A stretch of 35,990 nt of DNA from Thermocaproicibacter sp036260805 (GTDB lineage Bacteria > Bacillota > Clostridia > Oscillospirales > Acutalibacteraceae): positions 1 through 35,990 of the forward strand of contig DATALZ010000049.1 in assembly GCA_036260805.1 (NCBI GenBank), read 5' to 3'. The position numbers and the translations under genes are program-made. The notes below the pieces were generated by a model. The model was not told where the DNA came from and made no database searches. It worked only from the letters and a program-made list of their open reading frames with translations. Every line of letters starts with the position of its first letter. Within the stretch, counting starts at the first letter, position 1. This document shows positions 7,624 through 14,734 of the stretch, piece after piece.

Positions 7624-8708
7624 ACGTCAAGCGCTTTGGATGGAGCAATTTTCGCAACCTTTCCGAAGGAGAGATTTTTCCTTCCCCCGGAGTCAACGTC
7701 ATCTGCGGGAAGAACGCGCAGGGAAAGACGAACCTGCTTGAGGGAATGTGGCTTTTCACCGGAGAGCGTTCCTTCCGCGGGGCAAAGGATTCCGAGCTGG
7801 TAAAAAAGGGCTCCGACCGGGGTGAGATCAGCCTTGATTTTTACGGCGCGGAGCGCGATCAAAACGCCAAAATCAAGATTATCAACGGCCGGCGTTCCGC
7901 CGAGCTGAACGGGGTGCCGAAAAAGTCGTGCACAGCGCTCATCGGCGAGTTCCGCGCCGCGGTCTTTTCTCCGGAACACCTTTCCCTTCTGCAGGGAGGG
8001 CCGGCGGGCAGACGAAATTTCATCGACGCCGCCCTGTGCCAGATCAAACCGGCATATGCCGCATTGTTTGCGGAATACAACCGATCTCTAGCGCAGAGGA
8101 ACGCTCTGCTGAAAGATATTCCCCGCAGCGCTGAGCTTCTGGATACTCTGGAGGTCTGGGATGTCCGGCTGGTCCAGTTCGGCGAAAAGATCATGCGCGG
8201 CAGGGCCGCATACCTCGAAAAGCTGGCTCCTCCTGCCGCCGGGTTCTATTCCGGTATGTGCGGCGGAAGAGAGATTCTGGAATTAAGCTACGAGAGAAAC
8301 GCCTCGGATTTTGCCGCGGCGCTCAAAGAGTCCCGCCGGGCAGACCTTATTACCGGGCACACCGGGGTCGGGCCGCACCGCGACGATATCGCCGTGAGTA
8401 TATCCGGCATGGATGCGAGGGCGTATGGTTCGCAGGGGCAGAAACGCTCCGCGGTCATCGCGCTCAAGCTTGCGGAGGCGCAGCTTTTGACCCAGATCAC
8501 CGGCGAAACACCCGTCATTTTTCTGGACGACGTGCTCAGCGAGCTGGACGACGAACGGCAGGGTTACCTGCTGAACCGGCTTACCGGGTTTCAGGTTTTC
8601 ATCACCTGCTGCGGGCCGGAAGCGGCGCGCGCCCCGGAATGCGGCAGCGTGTTTCATGTGGAACACGGCGTCCCGGAACAACAAAATATTCCAATGAAGG
8701 AAAATTAA
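7620..8708 (+). CDS. recF: DNA replication and repair protein RecF
   Basis: A 362-residue SMC-like ATPase that helps load RecA at single-strand gaps with RecO and RecR. Walker A is GKNAQGKT near residue 30. The ABC-type signature is in the region YGSQGQKRSAVIALKLAEA, and Walker B is VIFLDDVLSELD near residue 300. The length is normal. The GTG at 7620 follows GAGGTGG and overlaps the rlbA stop codon, and the N-terminus VKRFGWSNFRNL fits the family. remB follows after 16 bases, so rlbA, recF and remB look like one transcription unit. Confidence 0.96.
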   Translation: MNVKRFGWSNFRNLSEGEIFPSPGVNVICGKNAQGKTNLLEGMWLFTGERSFRGAKDSELVKKGSDRGEISLDFYGAERDQNAKIKIINGRRSAELNGVPKKSCTALIGEFRAAVFSPEHLSLLQGGPAGRRNFIDAALCQIKPAYAALFAEYNRSLAQRNALLKDIPRSAELLDTLEVWDVRLVQFGEKIMRGRAAYLEKLAPPAAGFYSGMCGGREILELSYERNASDFAAALKESRRADLITGHTGVGPHRDDIAVSISGMDARAYGSQGQKRSAVIALKLAEAQLLTQITGETPVIFLDDVLSELDDERQGYLLNRLTGFQVFITCCGPEAARAPECGSVFHVEHGVPEQQNIPMKEN

Positions 8709-8724
8709 CCGCGGAGGAAAAGAA

Positions 8725-8997
8725 ATGTTTCTACATCTCGGGCAGGATATGGTCATTCGCATGGAGGACGTCATCGGTATCTTCGACCTCGAAACGTCCA
8801 CCATTTCGAATACGACGCGCGATTACCTCGCGGTGGAGCAAAAGGCCGGGCACGTAGTGAGCATCTCGAATGAAATGCCGAAATCGTTCGTGCTCTGCTG
8901 TAACAAAAAGGGCAAAACGACGGTTTACACTTCTCAAATCTCCACATCCACGTTATTGAAGCGCTCGGGATTCTCCGACGAAATTTCCAATCTTTAA
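8725..8997 (+). CDS. remB: RemB/YaaB-type DUF370 regulatory protein
   Basis: A 90-residue DUF370 protein (extracellular matrix regulator RemB, formerly YaaB). The start MFLHLGQDMVIRMEDVIGIFDLE is highly typical. It has the standard location between recF and the gyrase genes. In Bacillus the paralogue RemA activates biofilm genes by DNA binding; the role of RemB is less clear. The ribosome site GGAGGAAAAG precedes the ATG. It probably shares a transcript with rlbA and recF. Confidence 0.92.
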   Translation: MFLHLGQDMVIRMEDVIGIFDLETSTISNTTRDYLAVEQKAGHVVSISNEMPKSFVLCCNKKGKTTVYTSQISTSTLLKRSGFSDEISNL

Positions 8998-8998
8998 A

Positions 8999-9090
8999 TT
9001 TTATTATGAACCGGGGTGCAAGACTCCGCCGCTTTCCGCGGAGAGGTTCATTACCGCCCCAGGGGGGAATTTGGCTTTGCCAAACCGGCC
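8999..9090. repeat. Palindromic intergenic repeat, copy related to 28905-28962
   Basis: Bases 8999-9021 match the reverse complement of 28942-28964 over about 23 bases. The match starts at TTTTATTATGAACC and ends in GGGGTGCAA, and a weaker similarity follows (CCGCCGCTT / CCACCGCTT). Both copies continue into GC-rich hairpins; here CCGCGG and TTGGCTTTGCCAA are seen. It looks like a small REP-like element in the gap between remB and the next gene. Confidence 0.6.
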
Positions 9091-9123
9091 AAAATTTCTG
9101 CCGGGAGCGAAAGGAAGGTTAAT

Positions 9124-9510
9124 TTGAAACGATTCCGAAAACCACGGTGCCCGTACTGCGGGGATAAACTGAATTATGCGAAAACATGGGTGCTCAGGCG
9201 CCGGGGCGAGTATATCTGCCCAAAATGCGGAGGGCTCTCCAATGTTCACCTTGACCCTCTTATTTTTGGCCTCGGGTTCCTTGCCATCATAATCGGCGCG
9301 GCGTTTTTTGTTGTGGGGCTTGTGTTCGGCAGCAATCTTGCCGTAATTACGCTGCCGGGGATTCTTGTGCCGTTCCTGCTGTTTTTCCTCGTTTCGGTCT
9401 TTCTGGTTCGGCTGAAAAAACCGGCGCCCCCGCGTCCGCAGCCTAGTCCGCCGGCGCGCAGAACCGGCGCGAACCTGCGGGATATGCCGCCCACAAGGCA
9501 GAAGATTTAA
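9124..9510 (+). CDS. Small zinc-ribbon membrane protein
   Basis: A 128-residue protein of unknown function. The N-terminus carries a zinc ribbon (RCPYCGD, then ICPKCGG, two CxxC pairs about 20 residues apart). Two membrane segments follow (IFGLGFLAIIIGAAFFVVGL and the segment around ITLPGILVPFLLFFLVSVF), then a proline/arginine-rich cytoplasmic tail. The TTG at 9124 is chosen because AAGGAAGG lies just upstream. An in-frame ATG at 9016 would read through the intergenic repeat. The next gene encodes another protein of the same layout, so the two may be diverged duplicates. I do not recognise a named family. Confidence 0.75.
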   Translation: MKRFRKPRCPYCGDKLNYAKTWVLRRRGEYICPKCGGLSNVHLDPLIFGLGFLAIIIGAAFFVVGLVFGSNLAVITLPGILVPFLLFFLVSVFLVRLKKPAPPRPQPSPPARRTGANLRDMPPTRQKI

Positions 9511-9611
9511 ACTTTCGCAGCGCGCCTACATAGTTTTTATAAAAATATTTTGAAAATAGACAGATTTTCTCGAAAGCGTGCGATTTTCCGAAGAAAGGAA
9601 TGTCCATAATT

Positions 9612-9908
9612 ATGCTGAAGCTTCCCATATGTCCTTACTGCGGAGCGCGCTTTCTTTACCCGGATGTGAAAAAAAGAAAAGGTAGTACGGGAACCTGCCC
9701 TCACTGCAGAAAAAAATTCCATATTACGGCCGGCCGGGGCTTGGCAGTGCTCCTTCCGGCGGCGGTGCTGCTCTTAATCGCAATTAATTTTCTTCTGCTC
9801 ACCATTCCGGACATCAATATATTTTACCTCATGGCCGTAACGGCCGCGGGAGTGATTCTTACTTATTTTCTCATGCCATATACCGTTCGCTACAGGCCGC
9901 TCAAATAA
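9612..9908 (+). CDS. Second small zinc-ribbon membrane protein
   Basis: A 98-residue protein of unknown function. The zinc ribbon is at residues 7-30 (ICPYCGARF, then GTCPHCRKKF). Two adjacent hydrophobic segments follow (LAVLLPAAVLLLIAINFLLL and YLMAVTAAGVILTYFLM). The start is uncertain: ATG 9600 abuts the AAGGA site, whereas ATG 9612 lies 12 bases after it. I favour 9612 because the zinc ribbon then begins the protein. It shares its layout and the CPYCG motif with the preceding gene, and gyrB follows after about 57 bases. Confidence 0.7.
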   Translation: MLKLPICPYCGARFLYPDVKKRKGSTGTCPHCRKKFHITAGRGLAVLLPAAVLLLIAINFLLLTIPDINIFYLMAVTAAGVILTYFLMPYTVRYRPLK

Positions 9909-9965
9909 CGGCCGGGTGAATTTTTCGATACAGACAACAATCGGACAGATACTGGAGGGTTGGAC

Positions 9966-11906
9966 TTGGAATTCAGCAAAGTGACACAGGCGAATGACGA
10001 TTACGACGAAAGTGAAATACAGGTTCTGGAGGGTCTTGAGGCCGTCCGCAAACGCCCGGGCATGTACATCGGTTCCACGGGGCCGCGCGGCCTGCACCAT
10101 CTTGTTTACGAAATTGTAGACAACGCAATCGACGAGGCTCTTGCAGGGTACTGCGACAAAATTGACGTCCGAATCCTTCCGGGCAACGTCATCAGCGTAA
10201 CCGATAACGGACGCGGAATCCCCACGGGCATCCATCATCAGGTGGGTATTCCTACCGTAACGGTGGTGTTTACCATTCTGCACGCCGGCGGTAAATTCGG
10301 CGGCGGCGGCTATAAAGTTTCCGGCGGCCTGCACGGCGTCGGCGCCTCTGTCGTTAACGCACTTTCCGAATGGCTCGAGGTCGAGGTTTACAAAGACGGA
10401 AAAATATATTTCCAGCGTTTTGAGCGCGGCAAGGCTGTTTCAGAGCTGGAAGAGCGCGGCGATACCGACAAGACCGGAACAGTCGTCCGTTTCAAACCGG
10501 ATGACGAAATCTTTAAAGAAACCACAGAGTATGACTACGAAACGCTCCAGACCCGCCTCCGCGAGCAGGCGTTCCTGAACGCTGGCGTCCGCATTGTGCT
10601 TGCCGACGAGCGTGATCCCGAGAAACGCCGCGAAGACGATTTTATGTATACCGGCGGCATCAGCAGCTTCGTCGAATACATCAACAAAAAGAAGGCCGTT
10701 GAGGTCATTCATCCGGATGTGATTCATTTTTCCGCCGTTGCTCCGGACGATTCCGCCACTGCGGAGGTCGCCATGCAGTACAACGACAGTTACAACGAAC
10801 TGCTTCTGTCGTTTGCAAACAATATCCATACAACGGACGGCGGCACGCACGAAGACGGATTCAAGCGCGCCCTCACCCGCGTGATGAACGACTATGGCCG
10901 AAAATTCAATATTCTGAAAGACAGCGACAAGAACCTGAGCGGTGATGACTTCCGCGAGGGCCTCACGGTGGTAATCAGCGTCAAGCTCAAGGAAGCCCAG
11001 TTCGAAGGTCAGACCAAGGCAAGGCTCGGCAACACCGAAATCGGCACGCTCGTCAACAATATGGTGGCGGATAAACTTTCGGTTTACCTGGAGGAAAACC
11101 CGGCGGTTGCCCGGGCAATCTTCGACAAATCACTCGCCGCATCCCACGCGCGTGAAGCGGCCCGCAAGGCGCGCGAAATGGTGCGCCGCAAATCCGCGCT
11201 GGATGGTGCTTCCCTTCCCGGCAAGCTGGCGGATTGCCAGAGCCGGAATCCGGAGGAAACCGAAATCTACATCGTCGAGGGCGATTCCGCAGGCGGGTCC
11301 GCTAAAGGCGGACGCGACCGCAGATATCAGGCAATCCTGCCGCTTTGGGGCAAGATGCTGAACGTGGAAAAAGCAAGGCTCGACAAAATCTACGGCAATG
11401 AAAAGCTCCAGCCAATTGTAACCGCACTCGGCTGCGGACTCGGCGAAGAATTCGACCTCACGAAGCTCCGCTACGGAAAAATCATCATCATGGCGGATGC
11501 CGATGTCGACGGCTCGCATATCCGCACGCTTCTTCTCACATTTTTCTTCCGTTACATGAAACCTCTGGTTGAGGAAGGCCATGTTTATCTGGCGCAGCCT
11601 CCTCTTTTTCGCTTGACAAAGAATAAAAAACACTATTATGCTTATACGGACAAGGAACGCGACCGCTATATGACGGAACTGCAGGGCGGGTACGAGATAC
11701 AGCGTTACAAAGGCCTTGGTGAAATGGACCCGGATCAGCTTTGGGAGACCACCATGGACCCGGAGCGCCGCCTGATGCTCCGCGTGGAGGTGGAGGACGC
11801 TGCCGCCGCGGATGAAGCATTTACCATCCTAATGGGCGACAAGGTAGAGCCGCGCCGTGAGTTTATCGAGCAGAATGCAAAGTTTGTAGAAAATCTGGAT
11901 GTATAA
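9966..11906 (+). CDS. gyrB: DNA gyrase subunit B
   Basis: A 646-residue ATPase subunit of gyrase, which introduces negative supercoils with GyrA. The N-terminal GHKL ATPase domain shows LEAVRKRPGMYIG, EIVDNAIDEA and DNGRGIP, and the TOPRIM domain shows EGDSAGGSAKGGRDRRYQ and the metal-binding MADADVDGSHI. The C-terminus (MDPERRLMLRVEVEDA, ending VENLDV) is complete. I chose TTG 9966, six bases after the GGAGGG site; TTG 9960 abuts the site. At the position of E. coli GyrB Lys447 the residue is tryptophan (LPLWGKMLN). Its last 60 bases recur at 11990-12049. Confidence 0.97.
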   Translation: MEFSKVTQANDDYDESEIQVLEGLEAVRKRPGMYIGSTGPRGLHHLVYEIVDNAIDEALAGYCDKIDVRILPGNVISVTDNGRGIPTGIHHQVGIPTVTVVFTILHAGGKFGGGGYKVSGGLHGVGASVVNALSEWLEVEVYKDGKIYFQRFERGKAVSELEERGDTDKTGTVVRFKPDDEIFKETTEYDYETLQTRLREQAFLNAGVRIVLADERDPEKRREDDFMYTGGISSFVEYINKKKAVEVIHPDVIHFSAVAPDDSATAEVAMQYNDSYNELLLSFANNIHTTDGGTHEDGFKRALTRVMNDYGRKFNILKDSDKNLSGDDFREGLTVVISVKLKEAQFEGQTKARLGNTEIGTLVNNMVADKLSVYLEENPAVARAIFDKSLAASHAREAARKAREMVRRKSALDGASLPGKLADCQSRNPEETEIYIVEGDSAGGSAKGGRDRRYQAILPLWGKMLNVEKARLDKIYGNEKLQPIVTALGCGLGEEFDLTKLRYGKIIIMADADVDGSHIRTLLLTFFFRYMKPLVEEGHVYLAQPPLFRLTKNKKHYYAYTDKERDRYMTELQGGYEIQRYKGLGEMDPDQLWETTMDPERRLMLRVEVEDAAAADEAFTILMGDKVEPRREFIEQNAKFVENLDV

Positions 11907-11989
11907 GTAAGCTTCAGAGTTTTACGCGCGGCGAGTCACCTGTCAGGGGAATGCCGCGAAGCGGCAAAGGGTGCCGCCGCCCACAACGG

Positions 11990-12049
11990 GAGCCGCGCCG
12001 CGAGTTTATCGAGCAAAATGCAAAGTTCGTAGAAAATCTGGATGTATAA
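11990..12049 (+). repeat. Duplicated gyrB 3' end (pseudogene fragment)
   Basis: These 60 bases repeat gyrB 11847-11906, covering codons for EPRREFIEQNAKFVENLDV and the stop. Only three differences occur (CGT/CGC, CAG/CAA, TTT/TTC) and all are synonymous. The offset of 143 bases is not a multiple of three. The pattern suggests the fragment was once the end of a working gyrB allele, left behind by recombination or element insertion. Confidence 0.9.
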
Positions 12050-12211
12050 ATATTTTTTAATTATTTTTTCAAAAGTTAGCCTCCAGAGGGAAACTTTTGC
12101 CCTCATATGCGGGTATTATGGAAGGACTTTTTAAAAAGTACTTTATCTGTTGGTATGATGTAATGGAATTTGAGGCTTAATGCCTCAGAATTTCGATTCT
12201 TTTTTTCGAAT

Positions 12212-12382
12212 GCCCTCAAGCCGGGCAGGCTCATACTTTCGGTTTCGGCCGAAATTATGCAAAGTCCGAACAGGGGGATTTGGAACTCCCATCAAGAGGG
12301 TTCTACAAAATCCCCCTGTACCCCCAGGACTCCCCATCAGCCCTAATTTGGTCAACGGGCTAAGTTGTTTTCATTGGCGTTT
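12212..12382 (+). repeat. Structured dispersed repeat, copy 1
   Basis: About 170 bases closely similar to 35531-35700 (roughly 85-90% by eye) in the same orientation. Two hairpins are visible. The first has arms CATACTTTCGG and CCGAAATTATG. The second is a 48-base hairpin at 12271-12318 bounded by CAGGGGGA and TCCCCCTG, followed by a C-rich segment ending AGGACTCCCC. Short reading frames across it exist but have no sign of being genes. It may be a structured RNA or a non-autonomous mobile element. Confidence 0.8.
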
Positions 12383-12479
12383 TTAATTTTTCACTGTTAG
12401 TCACTGATAAATTTTTTCTGGCATAGTCCTAATTGCTATCTGCTCAGGCGGCCGGTCCTTCTTTGAGGCGGTGGGGAAT

Positions 12480-12765
12480 AAAACCCAATACCGTCCATGA
12501 AAACCAGATAGCCGTTCGTTCGCTTGAAAGGCATCTTGACGGCTCTCCGGGGGGCGCAGGGGGGATTTTATTAGCGCCACTCTCTGAGTGAAATCAAAAT
12601 CCCCCCGCGCGGGTGTATAACACCATTTCACGCCTACGGCGTCCATGACTTTGGCTAGGACGAAATCTCCCAGTTCGCTTGTCACACCGGGTGTGCTCTC
12701 AACTGTCTGACAGCAAATCGAAAGTGCAGGCTTTGCCTGCCCCGTCCGACCTGAGGACATATTGA
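12480..12765 (-). repeat. Structured dispersed repeat, diverged inverted copy 3
   Basis: Read on the minus strand, this segment has the same order of elements as copies 1 and 2. A CCTCAGG-type start and a GCAGGC/GCCTGC hairpin come first. They are followed by a large hairpin with GGGGGGATTTT and AAAATCCCCCC arms, then TGCGCCCCCCGG, then GGTTTTCATGG. The middle is longer and diverged. It lies head-to-head with copy 1. Confidence 0.55.
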
Positions 12766-12856
12766 AAATTAGCAGAGTTAGAATTTTTAGATATTCAAAA
12801 ATCAGCTCCGCAGTAAGGCGGAGTGTGCGCAGGATTATCCTGCAAGGAGAATTGCC

Positions 12857-13546
12857 ATGATTGCTTTATTTACGGAAAACGAGAATAACGCGAAGCCTCC
12901 GGAACGGGATTCCGAACCTTCCGGCGACGGTACTCCGGAACGAAGTCCCACGCCCCGCGGCAGCTCTGCAAACCAGTCGGAACTGGTTTCGGACGGCGCG
13001 GAGGCGTTTGAAGAACAGCAGACAGGCGTCGCTGTTTCCTACGAGCTGAAAGAGCATGAGATTTACCAGTGCCTGAAGCGTGAAGAAATTTCCCGGACAA
13101 AAGGCGTTCATTTCATTTCAGCCGGGATGCTTCTCATCGCAGCCGTTCTCTGCATCTTAAGCGGCATTGCAACAAAAAATACAATGCAGTATATTTTTGC
13201 AGTGTGCTGGCTGGGTCTGGCGGCGACATTTTTGGTGTGGCCGCTGCGGAATCTCAGAACCATAGCGAAAAACAGCGCGTCAGGGAGCAAAGTCCATTTG
13301 AAGATCTACCCGGATCATATTGAAGCCGAAAACAGCAAAAATCAAATGGAAATTCCTCTTGACGGAACCAGCGAATGCGCCCGCGTGCAGGATACTATCG
13401 CCCTGTTTCTCCCAAATAAAGATCAGTCGGATACCAGAATTCCGCGCCTTTTAATTTTACCGCTCCGCTGCATTGACGAAGGCGTGCTCCCCGACGTAGA
13501 AGCGATGATTCTCGCAGGGACAAGGCCAAAAAAGATGCGCGGCTGA
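12857..13546 (+). CDS. YcxB-like membrane protein 1 of 3
   Basis: A 229-residue protein of unknown function. The N-terminal 70 residues are polar and likely disordered (rich in P, S, E). Two membrane segments follow (GMLLIAAVLCILSGIA and YIFAVCWLGLAATFLVWPL). The C-terminal soluble domain has the pattern of the YcxB-like domain: YPDHIEAENSKNQMEIPL, then LFLPN, then LLILPLRCI. The ATG at 12857 follows AAGGAG, which itself follows two small hairpins. Two related genes lie directly downstream, and the third overlaps gyrA. The YcxB-like assignment rests on domain layout and motif rhythm, not on a search. Confidence 0.75.
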   Translation: MIALFTENENNAKPPERDSEPSGDGTPERSPTPRGSSANQSELVSDGAEAFEEQQTGVAVSYELKEHEIYQCLKREEISRTKGVHFISAGMLLIAAVLCILSGIATKNTMQYIFAVCWLGLAATFLVWPLRNLRTIAKNSASGSKVHLKIYPDHIEAENSKNQMEIPLDGTSECARVQDTIALFLPNKDQSDTRIPRLLILPLRCIDEGVLPDVEAMILAGTRPKKMRG

Positions 13547-13597
13547 GTGAAAGAAACGTTCCGAACTTTCGGTACAGAAAGAATCAAGGAGGTACCC

Positions 13598-14173
13598 ATG
13601 CCAGGCAAAAACGACGAAGAACATGTAACCGTGACACAAACGCTGACGGAAAAAGACGTTATTTCCGCCGCAGCCGCGGTGAAATATTTCGCCAGCCCCT
13701 TGCGGAGGCGTTCCATCCGAACGGCAGTCTGCCTTACGGTTGCCGTTCTGGCCGCTTCGACCATTCCGGCAAGCCTGAATTTCTTTGGTACTGCATGGAT
13801 TCCCATTACGATCGCGTCGGTTGCTGCGGCTGCAGCCGCGCTCATCTGGTTCTTACAGCCTGTTCTGGAAGCCCGCCGGGCGGAGCAGTGGTTCCGCTCA
13901 TGTCCTCTTGCGGCGCAGCCATCCAAGGTAACCGTATTTCGCGACCATGTCGTTCTGGAAAGCGAGTACGAAAAAATCACGGAATACTGGACGGATTTTA
14001 CTCTCTGCGCAGAGACAAAAGATATCATCGCCGCCGGCTGCGGCACGGAGCGCGCTCTGCTGATTGTAAAAAAACAGGGCCTCTCCAAAGAAGAAGCGGA
14101 ACAGCTCTCCTCTTTTTTCCGCTACGCGTTCGAAGTCCGTTATTTCAAAATTTCCGGCAAGGGGGGAACCTGA
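13598..14173 (+). CDS. YcxB-like membrane protein 2 of 3
   Basis: A 191-residue protein with the same layout as its neighbours. Two membrane segments (IRTAVCLTVAVLAASTIPA and WIPITIASVAAAAAALIWFL) are followed by a soluble domain beginning VFRDHVVLESEYEKITEYW. The ATG at 13598 has an ideal AAGGAGGT site four bases upstream. A GTG at 13547 in the same frame lacks one. The gene lies 51 bases after the first YcxB-like gene, and its stop immediately precedes the GTG of the third. No catalytic motif is apparent; family members are thought to be membrane-anchored with a PH-like fold. Confidence 0.75.
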   Translation: MPGKNDEEHVTVTQTLTEKDVISAAAAVKYFASPLRRRSIRTAVCLTVAVLAASTIPASLNFFGTAWIPITIASVAAAAAALIWFLQPVLEARRAEQWFRSCPLAAQPSKVTVFRDHVVLESEYEKITEYWTDFTLCAETKDIIAAGCGTERALLIVKKQGLSKEEAEQLSSFFRYAFEVRYFKISGKGGT

Positions 14174-14734
14174 GTGGAGCCTGTTACGATCAATTTCGCG
14201 ATGACGCGAGACGACTGTATGCACAGCCGTGTTGCGCAAATGAAAATGCAGCTGCCGAAAACACATGATTTTACCGTTCGTTTTTTGTCCATCGATTTAA
14301 TCATTCTGTCATGCGTGCTTCTGGTGATTAGTAATCTCTACCACAGACCGCTGCAATGGCTGTGCGCGGTGTTTGTGGCAATCGGAGTTTTTCTGATGTT
14401 TTTATATAAACCTCTGCAGGAAGCATTTGCCAGCAAGGCAGCAGCAAACGATTTTGATTCCGGCCGCAGCGGCCCCCCGGCACATATCGTGAGTTTCCGA
14501 GAGGATTGCGTAGAATTCGGCACGGAACGCTATCAGGCAAAAATCCCCTACGGGATGTTATACAGTGTTTACGAAGATGAAACAGTATTTCTTTTGTGTA
14601 CGGCAATCGACGAATTCCGGAGCGTCCCGATTCGGGCGATGACCGGCGCGGAACAAAAGCGGGTTGAAAGCCTGCTTGCAGACCATTTGAAACAGAAATT
14701 TAAGCAGGAAGGTGCCCGTGAATGGACGAAATAG
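14174..14734 (+). CDS. YcxB-like membrane protein 3 of 3
   Basis: A 186-residue protein with two membrane segments (LSIDLIILSCVLLVISNLY and WLCAVFVAIGVFLMFLY) and a YcxB-like C-terminal domain (VSFREDCVEFGTERYQAKIPYGMLYSVYED, then VFLLC). The GTG at 14174 follows GGGGGG and abuts the stop of the preceding gene. Its 3' end overlaps gyrA by 13 bases, so gyrA translation is probably coupled to this gene. The placement of three related membrane proteins between gyrB and gyrA is not the usual Firmicute layout. Confidence 0.75.
   Translation: MEPVTINFAMTRDDCMHSRVAQMKMQLPKTHDFTVRFLSIDLIILSCVLLVISNLYHRPLQWLCAVFVAIGVFLMFLYKPLQEAFASKAAANDFDSGRSGPPAHIVSFREDCVEFGTERYQAKIPYGMLYSVYEDETVFLLCTAIDEFRSVPIRAMTGAEQKRVESLLADHLKQKFKQEGAREWTK

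Larger units (their letters stand above)
11907..12856. other. gyrB downstream intergenic region rich in repeats
   Basis: About 950 bases in which I see no credible gene. In order: an 83-base GC-rich palindromic spacer (11907-11989), a second copy of the gyrB 3' end (11990-12049), AT-rich sequence with ACTTTTTAAAAAGT at 12126-12139, a weak hairpin GAGGC/GCCTC at 12172-12186 with a T-run at 12199-12205, one copy of a structured repeat (12212-12382), and a diverged inverted copy (about 12480-12765). Finally, two small hairpins (12806-12823 and 12829-12843) lie just before the next ribosome site. Confidence 0.7.

Noticed and set aside
11907..11989. Spacer between the two gyrB ends as a self-splicing intron or intein remnant
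   Set aside because: At 83 bases it is too short, the first gyrB copy ends with a normal stop, and no group I or II core motifs are visible.
12271..12318. Possible tRNA, because of the GGTTCTACAAAATCC string
   Set aside because: No acceptor stem, D-arm or anticodon arm can be formed. The segment is one long hairpin.
12180..12386. A 68-codon open frame on the plus strand over repeat copy 1
   Set aside because: The conserved feature is RNA-type hairpin structure. Copy 2 has different open frames, and no start site is seen.
12401..12760. A 119-codon open frame on the minus strand
   Set aside because: It lies across the diverged inverted copy of the structured repeat. It has no recognisable domain, and its start has no good ribosome site. 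The frame is more likely a by-product of the repeat.
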